Below, one piece after another: positions 27,149 to 35,869 of a DNA stretch of 64,000 bases. How positions within the stretch are numbered: the first letter of the stretch is position 1; every line of letters begins with the position of its first letter. A program made the translations under genes and the position numbers. This stretch comes from Alphaproteobacteria bacterium SS10. Its GTDB lineage: Bacteria > Pseudomonadota > Alphaproteobacteria > TMED2. The notes below the pieces were generated by a model. That model worked only from the letters and a program-made list of their open reading frames with translations. It was not told where the DNA came from and made no database searches. Where the stretch lies: the NCBI GenBank assembly GCA_019192455.1, contig JAHCML010000009.1:62001-126000 (forward strand), read 5' to 3'.

Positions 27149-27871
27149 ATGTCGACCGAATGGTCCAACGGGAGTCAATCCGTAGAGTACGGCCAAGCGG
27201 CCACCGGCGTCAGCTTTGACGAAGGCCTGCGTCAGCACATGCTGCGCCTCTACAATCTAGTGGGCGGCGGTATCGCCGTTGCTGGTTTTGCAGCCCTCGC
27301 CACCGCCTATACGCCTTTGGGTGGTTTGCTTTACAGCACCGGTCTGAACTGGGTCGTGGCCTTTGCGCCGCTGGCCATGCTGTTCTGGGCCATGTTCCGC
27401 AGCCACACCTGGTCACTGGGTAAACTGCACACCTTCTACTGGTCCTTCACGGTCGTGATGGGTGTGTCCATGGCCTATGTTTTCGCGGTTTATACCGGCG
27501 AGAGCTTAGCGCGGGTGTTCTTTATTACGGCGGCGACCTTTGCCGGTGCCTCGCTCTATGGTTACACAACCAAGAAGAGCCTGGCCGGTTTCGGTAGCTT
27601 CCTGATCATGGGCGTTATCGGCCTGATCATCGCCAGCATCGTGAACATCTTCCTGCAATCCTCTGCCCTGCAGTTTGCGATCAGCATCATCGGTGTCATC
27701 GCCTTCACTGGCCTGACTGCCTATGACACGCAGAACCAGAAGCAGGTTTATCTGCAGACCGGTGGCGGTGAGCTTGCACAGCGCGCGGGTGTGATGGGGG
27801 CGATCAGCCTGTTCATCAACTTCGTGAACCTGTTCCAGTTCCTGCTGATGTTGCTCGGCAATCGCGAGTGA
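27149..27871 (+). CDS. Bax inhibitor-1 family membrane protein
   Basis: The 240-residue product has seven predicted membrane helices and the BI-1/YccA family signature near the C-terminus, including GLTAYDTQNQ and FINFVNLFQFLLMLLG. Bacterial members form pH-sensitive calcium leak channels or interact with FtsH (YccA). The ATG at 27149 is chosen because GGAGG lies about nine bases upstream; the open frame extends 66 codons further but without family similarity. A strong terminator follows. Confidence 0.94.
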   Translation: MSTEWSNGSQSVEYGQAATGVSFDEGLRQHMLRLYNLVGGGIAVAGFAALATAYTPLGGLLYSTGLNWVVAFAPLAMLFWAMFRSHTWSLGKLHTFYWSFTVVMGVSMAYVFAVYTGESLARVFFITAATFAGASLYGYTTKKSLAGFGSFLIMGVIGLIIASIVNIFLQSSALQFAISIIGVIAFTGLTAYDTQNQKQVYLQTGGGELAQRAGVMGAISLFINFVNLFQFLLMLLGNRE

Positions 27872-27897
27872 TTTGAAGCATCGACCAAATAGGATTA

Positions 27898-27923
27898 AGG
27901 CCCGGCATCGTCCGGGCCTTTTT
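27898..27923 (+). terminator. Rho-independent terminator
   Basis: AGGCCCGG (27898-27905), a six-base loop and CCGGGCCT (27912-27919) are followed by TTTTT. It lies 26 bases after the BI-1 family stop codon. Confidence 0.92.
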
Positions 27924-27974
27924 CTTTGCCTGATTGATGTCGCCCATAGGGGCGCTTCTTAGGGAAGCGGGGTC

Positions 27975-30900
27975 TTAAGTGCCCACGCGGTCGAGGATTG
28001 GGATCGCCCGCAAGGCGAGGATCACCTGCTCGACCTCTTCCTCAATCTGGGCCGCCATCTCATCTGAGATTAGGCTCTTGTCCGGCTCTTCCGCCGGTTC
28101 TTCTGATTGGAGAAGTTTGGCGGTCTTCTCAAGGCTGGCGGTCATCGCCATAAGGCGCGGCGCGCCGAAGGAGCCCGCCAGGCTCTTCATCGCGTGGGCT
28201 TCCTCACCCACTGCCTTAATGTCTTCTGTTGTGAGTGCCAGCGCGATTTTGGCGCCGCGATCCCGCGCCTCCACCTCAAAGCTGTCGATCAGGTCATCAA
28301 CCACATCATCGCCGATTGTCTCGCGCATGCCGTCGATTACCTGACGATCAATGGTCTCATCTGTCGGATCATCTTGCATGGAATGTCGGCCCCCGGCTGT
28401 GTTGGTCGCACGGTTGTCTTGGCTAGCATGACCAAGGTCGCCATCGCCACCCATACCATCCTCTGGCTGCATCGTATGGGTGATGAGCTCACTAATCTCC
28501 AACGCTTCGGCATCGCGCGGCATGCTGGCGGTCAGAAGGGAGACGGTGCTGGCATCCGGCAGTTCTTCTGGGTTGATCAGCCCGATGATTTGGATTTCCG
28601 CCGTTTCCGGTTGGCTTCGCAGGCGTTCAACCAGCGCCATACCGTTCACCGATGGTGTCATCAGGTCGATGATGGCGAGGTCGACGCCCAGATCTCGGGT
28701 CTGCTCCAGCGCGCCGGTGGCGTTACCGGCCGTAATGCTCTGCATCGATTGGCCGTCCAGCATCTCTGACAGCCGTTGCTGGTTGTAGAGGCTGTCATCG
28801 ACAACCAGGGCCAGGGCACGTGGGCCCATTGCTTTGGCCGTTGCCTCATCCTCCCCGGATTTAAGCCGGGTGCGTTTGCGGGGGATCGGCTGGCCCTTGA
28901 TCAGCGCCTCGATATCGCTGCGGTGGAATGGGACCGGCAGTATATCGGCAAAGCCACCGGCCAAATGCAGCTCCCGCTCCGCCCGCTGTCGGGGTTGATC
29001 GACCAGGATCACACGGCCAGCCGCCGGGCTTGCCACCGCGATTTCTTTCGGTAGGGTGGGTAAATCACGACGGAACAGCCGGGCATCGATCAGGGTCGCG
29101 CTGTAATGGAACTCCACCGGCAGATCCGACAGATCATCGGCCACCTCAACCTCACAGCCAATACCGTCGAGCTGGGCCACCAGGCTTTCCCGGATGATGG
29201 AGGGTGGGGCCAGGATTAAGTAGCGTTTGCCGCTGCCAGCGGGCGGCATTGGTGCCTCGGCCCGGGCCCGGTGCGGCAGGCGCAGCTTAGCGGTAAACCA
29301 GAAGGTTGAGCCGCTGTCAGGGCGGCTGGTAACGCCGATATCACCGCTCAACAGCTCGGTCAGCCGTCGACAGATGGCAAGGCCCAGCCCGGTGCCACCA
29401 TGCTTACGGTTTAGGACGGGGCTGCCCTGGTAGAAATCACCGAACAGGGCCTCTTGCTCCTCAGGCGCGATGCCGATGCCGGTATCGCTGACCTCAAATC
29501 GCAAGGTGATGGTGGGGTCCGTGCTGGTGCCGTCGGCGCTCTCGGCATTGCCTAGGCTGGTCACGACCGGCTTCACGCTGATGCGGATGCCGCCCTCATT
29601 GGTGAACTTGATCGCATTGCCCAACAAGTTCAGCAGGATCTGGCGCAGGCGCCCAACATCGCCGCGCAGATAGCGTGGCACATCAAAAGGGATATCGGCG
29701 CTGATCCGGAGGCCTTGCCCCTGGGCCCGGGCGGAGAAGAGGTCAACCAGCCCCTCAACCTGCTCAATCAGGTCAAAATCCCGGTTCTCCAGGATTAGGC
29801 GCCCGGCCTCCATCTTTGAGATATCGAGGATATCCTCAATGATCGTCATCAGGCCGTTGGCGGCATCCCTCGCCGTTTCGGCAAAATCCCGCTGCTCTTC
29901 GTTCAGCTCTGAACTGCTTAGCAGGCTTAGCATGCCGAGCACCGCGTTCATCGGCGTGCGGATTTCATGGCTCATAACCGCCAGGAATTCGGATTTGGCC
30001 CGGCTGGCCCGCTCGGCGGCATCGCGCGCCTGGGTTAACTGCCCGGCGGCCCGCTCCCGGCGGAGGGCGGCCACCACCAGATCGACGGCGGTGGATAGGG
30101 TCTCAACCTCAATATCCAGCCATTCGCGCGGCTGATCTAACTGTAGGAAGCCAACAATGCCCCAGAGGGGGTCTAGCTCATCATCAAAGGGGCGGATTGG
30201 AAACAGGCAGAATGATTGGACACCGACGTAATCCATCAACTCTTGCAGCTCTTCATCGGCGGTCGAGAGTGCCTCAATCGCCGGGCGCCCACGGCGCAGA
30301 TCGGCCATCTCTGCGAGGCCGCTCGCCACCGGGTCGAACTCTTCAAGCTTGTCCTGGAACAGTGGATCGCCATAGCCAGGCGCGGTCCAGGCCCAGCGCT
30401 CCGCCGCTAGATAATCCTTGGGCAGGAATACCTCGCCCTCATCAGCGGCGTCGCCGTTATTATTCTCGGGCCGCTGCAGCATATGGACGAAGACATGGCT
30501 GACCCCGGCGGCGGTGCCGAGGCGCTCCAACACATTGGTTAGAGTTTCCCGCCAATCCTCATCAGCCAGGAAGTTTTCGGCCGCAACACCGACGGCAGAC
30601 AAGATCGCTTCGCGCCGTCTCAAGGTTTCTTGCACCCGCAAGCGTTCGGTGACATCGCGGAGTGAGATCACGCCGGCAATCCCGTCGCGGGTCGGAATAC
30701 GGCGGGTTCGGGCCTCAGCAAGGAAGGGCGAGCCATCACCCTTCAGGCAGGTGATCTCGATCACATTGCCAGTGTCGCGGGCAATCGCCTCCATGAGGCG
30801 GCTGCGATCAATGCTGGCGACTAGTTCGCCGGGGTCGCGCCCGACCAGCTGATCCTGGGCGATGCCGAACAGATTGGCGGCGGCATTGTTGCAATCGCCG

Positions 30901-31529
30901 ATCACCCCATCATGGTGCATCAATAGCCCTTCGAGTGAGGCGTCAGAGAGGACGCGCATGCGGCCCTCACTCTCACGCAGGGCCATGGCGGCCTGCTTCC
31001 ACTCGGTTATGTCTTGGCGGATCGCGATACGACCAGCGGCAACCCGGCTGTCTTCAATGCGCAACCAACGATGCTCGGCGGTTAGCAGGTCCAGTGGATC
31101 GCCATCGGCATTGTCCATGACCCCCTGCAGCATCCCGCGCGCCAGCGCCTGATCGGCAAACAGGTTGGCATCGATGCACGCCTCAATCAGGGCCGCGTAG
31201 CCCATCCCCTCGGCTATGGTGACGGTGTCGTTATGCAGCTCAACAAACGGCGCGTTGTAGGCGACCAGTTTGTCATCTTGATCAAAGATCGCGACGCCGT
31301 GCGCCACGCCATCTAAAACCGCACCCAGCGCACCAGCCGCCGCCGTCAGGCTGCTATCAGCACTGGTCACAGGGCTATCACTTGCGGGTTTGGCGTCTTG
31401 AGAAGGGGTCACGTGTTGGCAGGTTTGATCAGGTCGGATTGATTGGGGTCGCGCGAGGCCTGCGCGCCCATCCAGAATTGTTGCGCCTGGGTGGCTTGAT
31501 TGTGGTTCCCCAAAACCTGCCATCACCAC
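27975..31529 (-). CDS. hybrid sensor histidine kinase with PAS, GAF, receiver and Hpt domains
   Basis: The 1184-residue frame has two PAS-like domains (about 68-175 and 185-300), a GAF-like domain (310-490), a HisKA dimerisation domain with the H-box FLAVMSHEIRTPMNAV (H521), a HATPase with DTGIGI (682-687) and GGTGLGL (711-717), a degenerate receiver (768-875), a second receiver (903-1020) with the acidic pair DD at 911-912 and D955, and a C-terminal Hpt domain with H1112. No membrane helix is evident, so sensing is likely cytosolic. The second receiver lacks an obvious conserved Lys. The start is uncertain; a GTG at 31412 would remove 39 residues of low-similarity sequence. No dedicated response regulator gene is adjacent. 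Confidence 0.92.
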   Translation of the reverse strand: MVMAGFGEPQSSHPGATILDGRAGLARPQSIRPDQTCQHVTPSQDAKPASDSPVTSADSSLTAAAGALGAVLDGVAHGVAIFDQDDKLVAYNAPFVELHNDTVTIAEGMGYAALIEACIDANLFADQALARGMLQGVMDNADGDPLDLLTAEHRWLRIEDSRVAAGRIAIRQDITEWKQAAMALRESEGRMRVLSDASLEGLLMHHDGVIGDCNNAAANLFGIAQDQLVGRDPGELVASIDRSRLMEAIARDTGNVIEITCLKGDGSPFLAEARTRRIPTRDGIAGVISLRDVTERLRVQETLRRREAILSAVGVAAENFLADEDWRETLTNVLERLGTAAGVSHVFVHMLQRPENNNGDAADEGEVFLPKDYLAAERWAWTAPGYGDPLFQDKLEEFDPVASGLAEMADLRRGRPAIEALSTADEELQELMDYVGVQSFCLFPIRPFDDELDPLWGIVGFLQLDQPREWLDIEVETLSTAVDLVVAALRRERAAGQLTQARDAAERASRAKSEFLAVMSHEIRTPMNAVLGMLSLLSSSELNEEQRDFAETARDAANGLMTIIEDILDISKMEAGRLILENRDFDLIEQVEGLVDLFSARAQGQGLRISADIPFDVPRYLRGDVGRLRQILLNLLGNAIKFTNEGGIRISVKPVVTSLGNAESADGTSTDPTITLRFEVSDTGIGIAPEEQEALFGDFYQGSPVLNRKHGGTGLGLAICRRLTELLSGDIGVTSRPDSGSTFWFTAKLRLPHRARAEAPMPPAGSGKRYLILAPPSIIRESLVAQLDGIGCEVEVADDLSDLPVEFHYSATLIDARLFRRDLPTLPKEIAVASPAAGRVILVDQPRQRAERELHLAGGFADILPVPFHRSDIEALIKGQPIPRKRTRLKSGEDEATAKAMGPRALALVVDDSLYNQQRLSEMLDGQSMQSITAGNATGALEQTRDLGVDLAIIDLMTPSVNGMALVERLRSQPETAEIQIIGLINPEELPDASTVSLLTASMPRDAEALEISELITHTMQPEDGMGGDGDLGHASQDNRATNTAGGRHSMQDDPTDETIDRQVIDGMRETIGDDVVDDLIDSFEVEARDRGAKIALALTTEDIKAVGEEAHAMKSLAGSFGAPRLMAMTASLEKTAKLLQSEEPAEEPDKSLISDEMAAQIEEEVEQVILALRAIPILDRVGT

Positions 31530-31621
31530 TCCCCGACAGGGTAACAGGATCGTGGTATCAAGGCACCCTCCTTGTCCTTATGGCGAATTAGGCGATAGCG
31601 GCCTCAAAACGGGTTGAAACC

Positions 31622-32383
31622 ATGATCATTACCTTTACCGATTTTGGCTTAAGCGGCCCTTACCTCGGCCAGGTTCGCGCCGTCTTTGCCGCTGAGGCGC
31701 CGCAAGTGCCGGTGATTGACCTGTTTGCCGATGCCCCGGCCTATGATCCCATGGCGGCCAGCTATCTGCTTGCTGCCTATGCGCCGTCGCTGCCCGATGG
31801 GTCGGTGTTCTTTTGCGTTGTTGACCCAGGTGTTGGTGGTGATCGTGACCCGATCATGGTGGCCGCCGGGGGGCGCCAGTTCGTGGGGCCCGACAATGGG
31901 CTTTTTGAGGGGGTCTTGCGGCAGGCGGAGCATGCGGCAAGTACACAAGGTGCCCGCCCGCCTAAGGCTTGGCGCATCGATTGGCGGCCAGAACGGGGGC
32001 TATCCGATAGCTTCCACGGCCGCGATCTGTTCGCACCGGTGACCGCGCGCCTAGCCAATGGGATGCGGGTTGATGCAACGCCCACCGCACCCGGTGATCT
32101 GTATCGTCCGGACTGGCCCGATCACCTGGCTCGAGTCATTTATATCGATCATTACGGAAACGCAATGATCGGCCTCTCGCAAGAGGATCTGGCCGAAACT
32201 GACCAGTTGGATGTGGGTGGCAAGCTGATCCAGCACGCCCGGGTCTTTAGCGATACGGAAACGGGCCATCCCTTCTGGTATGTGAACAGCAATGGGCTGG
32301 TTGAGATCGCGGTTAATCGGGGTCGCGCGGATGAGGCGCTGGGCCTATCCGTTGGGTTCGATGTGACGATAGTGAAAGCCTAG
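31622..32383 (+). CDS. S-adenosylmethionine hydrolase / SAM hydroxide adenosyltransferase family protein
   Basis: This DUF62 family includes SAM hydrolases that make adenosine and methionine, and the halogenases SalL and FlA. The N-terminal TFTDFGLSGPYLGQ, the VVDPGVGGDRDP motif and FVGPDNGLF are family hallmarks, and FHGRDLFAPVTA follows. The Asp in the opening FTDFG segment is the usual SAM-ribose-binding residue. Length is 253 residues. It diverges from the hybrid kinase gene and converges on lemA. Confidence 0.92.
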   Translation: MIITFTDFGLSGPYLGQVRAVFAAEAPQVPVIDLFADAPAYDPMAASYLLAAYAPSLPDGSVFFCVVDPGVGGDRDPIMVAAGGRQFVGPDNGLFEGVLRQAEHAASTQGARPPKAWRIDWRPERGLSDSFHGRDLFAPVTARLANGMRVDATPTAPGDLYRPDWPDHLARVIYIDHYGNAMIGLSQEDLAETDQLDVGGKLIQHARVFSDTETGHPFWYVNSNGLVEIAVNRGRADEALGLSVGFDVTIVKA

Positions 32384-32392
32384 GCGGTACCG

Positions 32393-33016
32393 TTATCGGC
32401 GGGCGAAGAACTCGTGCATTTGCAGGTCTTCGCCAGTCTCATCATCAGCCCGCCAGCGGGTGGATTTCAGCCGGAATGGGCGTGATGATTTAAGCCCGAA
32501 AACATTCGCGATCTGCTTGTTCGGGAAGCCCTTAAGCCGCTCGTTATAGTCGCGAACATTGTCGTTATAGTCCGCTTCCGCTGCTTTGATGTGGTCGGTC
32601 GCCACTTGTAGCCGTTCCAGTGCTTCCCGATATTCCGGGTTGCCCATGACATCGGGATAGGTACCCGCAAGGTCGATCAGGGCGCGCAGGCGCTTGCTCA
32701 ACTCATCCTCACGCTTGGCCCGTTCTGGTGGGTCAATCACACTGATATCGGTCCGGTTGATTGCCTGACGCACAGCGGCGGCGAAGTTTCGAACCCAGTC
32801 GATGGCCATATTCTGGCTGCTGGCGTGGTTTTCCAGGGTTTTGATCAGGGCCGGGATCCGATTGCGGCGGTCCAGCAGCCGGTTCTCAATCTCCCGCCAG
32901 GACTGATCGACGCGTTCTTTCTGGCGCAGAATGCGGCCACGGGTCTGCATGAGGTTCATGCCGGCCACCAGGATCGCGACCGCGACTAGGATGACCCACC
33001 ACTCCAATTCGATCAT
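32393..33016 (-). CDS. LemA family protein
   Basis: The 207-residue protein has an N-terminal membrane helix (WWVILVAVAILVAGMNLM) and then a long helical domain with the LemA features RNRIPALIKTLENH and YNDNVRDYNERLKGFPNKQI. LemA proteins are small membrane-anchored coiled proteins of uncertain function, in some bacteria tied to a membrane protease or cell-envelope sensing. The ATG at 33016 is preferred over an upstream TTG at 33031. Confidence 0.9.
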   Translation of the reverse strand: MIELEWWVILVAVAILVAGMNLMQTRGRILRQKERVDQSWREIENRLLDRRNRIPALIKTLENHASSQNMAIDWVRNFAAAVRQAINRTDISVIDPPERAKREDELSKRLRALIDLAGTYPDVMGNPEYREALERLQVATDHIKAAEADYNDNVRDYNERLKGFPNKQIANVFGLKSSRPFRLKSTRWRADDETGEDLQMHEFFARR

Positions 33017-33216
33017 CGGCCGCGCCCCCAAAACTGGGCCAATGCGCCGCCTGACATCGATGGTCTATCGCTCATTAGCAAATGCCTCATAACCCCATTC
33101 TATGCGGAACGGCGGAAAACTGCGCCAGTTGTTTCACGTTCCTGGCTTGCCGAGCCTGTTTTGGGCGTTACCTCAATGCCGCAAGAATGAATCACAATGC
33201 GGTCGTCTGATCCCAA

Positions 33217-34086
33217 ATGAACAAGGTCTCTGAACCTAATCCGCCAATTGATGGGCAAAGCGCCAGTACCATTGATGCGCCAGCGCCGATTGACCTCGCC
33301 CCATTGGCCGCTGGCGATCTGGCTGCTTTGGCGGCTGCGTTCCCGCAGGCGGCGGCAAGGGACGACACCCTGGCCGACTGGCCACCCGGTTCTGATGGGG
33401 CTAAGGCACGGATTGAGGCCTTAGCACCCCAGGCCTATGAGAAGAGCCGAAACCATGTGGACGGTAAGGTTTCCCGCCTTTCCCCCTATATCCGCCATGG
33501 GGTTGTTGAGTTGGCGGCGATCCGCGATGCCGCGCTGGATAAGGTGGGCAAACCCAAGCAGGCCTTCAAATTCGTGCAAGAGCTGGCCTGGCGGGATTAC
33601 TGGCTCCGCGTCTATGCCGAGATTGGCGATGGCGTCTGGGACGATCAGGAAGATTGGAAGACCGGCTTTACCGCCGGTGATTATGCGGATCAGCTGCCCG
33701 ATGAGATCCCAGCCGGTCAAACCGGCCTGAAATGCATGGATGATTGGGCGGATGAGCTGCGGGAAACCGGCTATCTGCACAATCATGTGCGGATGTATGT
33801 GGCCGCCTATGTGGTTCATTACCGCCGGGTTAAGTGGCAGGCGGGCGCGCGTTGGTTCCTTATCCATCTGCTGGATGGCGACCCCGCCTCAAACAATCTG
33901 TCCTGGCAGTGGGTGGCCAGCACTTTTGGCCACAAGCCCTACATCTTCAACCGGGATAATCTGGTGAAGTACACGGATGGTAAGCATTGCCAGGGCTGTC
34001 CCCATGCGGTGGCCGGTACCTGCCCGTTTGATGCGTCCTATGACGCCTTGTCTGATCGGTTGTTTCCAAATGGCCAGGGCGGCTAG
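33217..34086 (+). CDS. photolyase/cryptochrome FAD-binding domain protein (antenna-less)
   Basis: The 289-residue product corresponds only to the C-terminal FAD-binding half of DNA photolyases and cryptochromes: YEKSRNHVDG and LSPYIRHGVVE near residues 73-95, ELAWRDYWLRVY (122-133), HNHVRMYVAAYVVHY (188-202) and DPASNNLSWQWVASTFGHK (222-240). The N-terminal antenna domain is missing; residues 1-60 are short and unlike it. Four cysteines at 173, 258, 261 and 269 resemble the spacing of the iron-sulfur ligands of bacterial FeS-type photolyases, in which the first ligand lies about 88 residues before a CxxC. The next gene, 14 bases on, encodes what looks like the missing N-terminal domain. Confidence 0.88.
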   Translation: MNKVSEPNPPIDGQSASTIDAPAPIDLAPLAAGDLAALAAAFPQAAARDDTLADWPPGSDGAKARIEALAPQAYEKSRNHVDGKVSRLSPYIRHGVVELAAIRDAALDKVGKPKQAFKFVQELAWRDYWLRVYAEIGDGVWDDQEDWKTGFTAGDYADQLPDEIPAGQTGLKCMDDWADELRETGYLHNHVRMYVAAYVVHYRRVKWQAGARWFLIHLLDGDPASNNLSWQWVASTFGHKPYIFNRDNLVKYTDGKHCQGCPHAVAGTCPFDASYDALSDRLFPNGQGG

Positions 34087-34100
34087 TAAGGGGTTGGGCG

Positions 34101-34562
34101 ATGCTGATTTGGGTTCATGATGATGCGTTGGGGCCAACTCAGCTGGTGTTTGAGCGGTTTCCGAAGGCAGCCGCTGCCTATGTCTTCGATGATCAGGTGA
34201 TTGAGCATCGGCATTATGGGCTGAAGCGTTTGCATTTCATTGCCGGTTGCCTGGCCACGCTGAACGAGCATCACCCGGTTGCGACCTATCATGGTGATAC
34301 GGCGCAAACTCTCGCCAGCCTGGCCAAGCAATCTGGCACCGACATAATCGCCACCATGGCAACCCCTTGTCCGAAGCTTGGGCAGGTCATGGGTGACCTG
34401 GAGGTGCGGCATGGATTGTCACTCACGGTGGTGGAGCCGACGCCCCTCGTGCAGCTGGAAAGTGAGCCCGACCTAAAGCGCTTCTCACGCTATTGGCGGC
34501 AGGCTCAAAAGTCGGCGTTCAAACATGCCGATTTGCCGTTGTTCAAACGACCGCAACCTTGA
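34101..34562 (+). CDS. photolyase N-terminal (antenna-type) domain protein
   Basis: The 153-residue product resembles the alpha/beta N-terminal domain of photolyases: an opening strand LIWVHDDALGP, YVFDD in the second strand, YGLKRLHFIAGCLATL as the following helix, TYHGDTAQTLASLAKQ, and the acidic DLEVRHGLSLTVVEPTPLV near the end. A final FSRYWRQAQKSAF segment is also seen in stand-alone proteins of this sort. It lacks any FAD-binding part. It follows the FAD-domain gene by 14 bases, so the two pieces are likely made together, in the reverse of their order in a fused photolyase. The identification is by eye and is less certain than that of its neighbour. Confidence 0.72.
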   Translation: MLIWVHDDALGPTQLVFERFPKAAAAYVFDDQVIEHRHYGLKRLHFIAGCLATLNEHHPVATYHGDTAQTLASLAKQSGTDIIATMATPCPKLGQVMGDLEVRHGLSLTVVEPTPLVQLESEPDLKRFSRYWRQAQKSAFKHADLPLFKRPQP

Positions 34563-34863
34563 AATCTGTTGGCAGCGCTGGTCGGTGATCAGCTCACTGG
34601 TCGAACACCATCTTTGTCGGACAATCAACAATAGGGCGCTCAGACGCCGCCACGCTTGGCCTGCCCCAGCCAGTGGTCGATGGGGTGGGTTGGGGTTGTT
34701 TCCAAATCGTTACTCTTAAGACGACATCTCAGCTTCCAGCACTCTGTCAAAATTGACGATTAGCGTCTATTTCTGCATTCTGAATTCGATAAATAGAATT
34801 CGGAATGCGTAAAAACGCAGTATATAAGCCGATTTCTGGTGATTGCGCCTAGCATAGGTTGAG
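34563..34863. other. intergenic region before the GntR-type regulator
   Basis: These 301 bases carry no gene that I can support. The last 120 bases are AT-rich and contain TTGACG at 34753 followed by the palindrome described separately. The first part is of normal composition and shows only short repeats of CTGGTCG. Confidence 0.45.
34775..34808 (+). promoter_or_regulatory. near-perfect inverted repeat, probable operator of the GntR/FCD regulator
   Basis: GCATTCTGAATTC and GAATTCGGAATGC form 13-base arms (12 of 13 complementary) around an eight-base AT-rich spacer. The repeat ends 55 bases before the regulator ATG. A second small hairpin, GCGT-AAAA-ACGC, overlaps its right edge at 34807-34818. 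Position and symmetry suit binding by a dimeric regulator, most simply the product of the adjacent gene. Confidence 0.65.
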
Positions 34864-35583
34864 ATGTCGATCCGCGAGATTCCAAGCCGTTCTGACCTGG
34901 TTCATGAGGCTTACGACGCCATAAAAGCCGCGATCATGGCCGGTGATTTACAGCCGGGCGCCTATCTGGCGCAGGAGAGTCTGGCCGCCAAATTGGGGGT
35001 CAGTCGCCAGCCGGTTAGTCATGCGCTGATGCTGCTGCGTCATGATGGTTTGGTGGTTGAACGGGGTCGGAAGGGTCAAATGGTGGCGCCTTTGGACCCC
35101 CATCATTTGCTCTCGCTTTATCAGGTGCGTGGTGCCCTCGATCGGCTCGCGGCTGAGCTGACCGCGACGCGATTGGCGCGCCTATCTGAGGGCGCGGCGG
35201 CGGGTCCCGGTGGCGGCCTTGATGGCGGCCTCGGCACCGACCTCACCATGATGCTGGCTGATGGGTCGGGGGCAATCGCTAGCAATGATATCGCCCGATT
35301 GGTCGAGGCGGATCTCGCCTTCCATCGGTTGATCTACAAACTATCTGGTAACCCCGAACTTGGTGAAATGGCGGATGCGGCCTGGCCCCATATGGTTCGA
35401 TCCATGCGGGTGCTGCTGACGGATATCGAGCAGCGGCAGAAGGCGTGGGATGATCACCGCCGGATCGTGAAGGCGATCCTTGATGGCGATGTGGCGGAGG
35501 CTGGCAACCGGGCGGCACAGCACGCCGAAGAGGCAGGGGAAGCGACCTTCGCCTGCCTGCTTGAGATTGCTAAGAACCGATAG
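34864..35583 (+). CDS. GntR-family transcriptional regulator, FadR/FCD type
   Basis: The 239-residue product has a GntR winged helix (about residues 8-75, with LAAKLGVSRQPVSHALMLL) and an all-helical FCD effector domain. FCD metal-site residues are visible at D150 and H154 (EADLAFHRLIY), H198 (DDHRR) and H220. A Gly-rich insertion at about 109-125 (EGAAAGPGGGLDGGLG) is unusual for the family and lies between the first helices of the FCD domain. Members usually sense carboxylic acids. No catabolic operon is adjacent, so the regulon is not evident; the upstream palindrome suggests autoregulation. Confidence 0.92.
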   Translation: MSIREIPSRSDLVHEAYDAIKAAIMAGDLQPGAYLAQESLAAKLGVSRQPVSHALMLLRHDGLVVERGRKGQMVAPLDPHHLLSLYQVRGALDRLAAELTATRLARLSEGAAAGPGGGLDGGLGTDLTMMLADGSGAIASNDIARLVEADLAFHRLIYKLSGNPELGEMADAAWPHMVRSMRVLLTDIEQRQKAWDDHRRIVKAILDGDVAEAGNRAAQHAEEAGEATFACLLEIAKNR

Positions 35584-35600
35584 ACCCCGGTTAAGGTGGA

Positions 35601-35834
35601 TTACGGCCTTGGTGGTGGGGTGGCCGTGGCTGCCTTTTCTGCTGCCCGCTTCGCCTTCACCACTTGCAGCAGGTGATAGAAGGGCGGGGTTGGTGGCCCG
35701 CTGACCTTTGGGCGCTCTGGCTTAATGCCGAGCTTGGCCGCTTGGCGATCCTCTTCCAGCGCATCGAGCAGATGCTGAAGTGAGCCGTGCTTAACCGGCG
35801 TGCCAGGTGTTGGATTGTTGGGGGTTGGCGTCAT
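35601..35834 (-). CDS. small protein of unknown function
   Basis: The 77-residue product is not recognised. Its ends are Pro/Thr-rich (MTPTPNNPTPGTP and ATPPPRP) and the middle is a charged helix-like part, SLQHLLDALEEDRQAAKLG. GGAGA lies about eleven bases before the ATG at 35834, supporting translation. It lies 35 bases downstream of the first tandem unknown gene on the same strand and could be its operon partner. Confidence 0.6.
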   Translation of the reverse strand: MTPTPNNPTPGTPVKHGSLQHLLDALEEDRQAAKLGIKPERPKVSGPPTPPFYHLLQVVKAKRAAEKAATATPPPRP

Positions 35835-35869
35835 TGTTCTTGCTCTCCGTCGATTATCCGGCCCGTCGC

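Noticed and set aside
32780-32810. Second tRNA-like TTCGAAC stretch
   Set aside because: It lies within lemA and no acceptor, D or anticodon stem can be formed around it.
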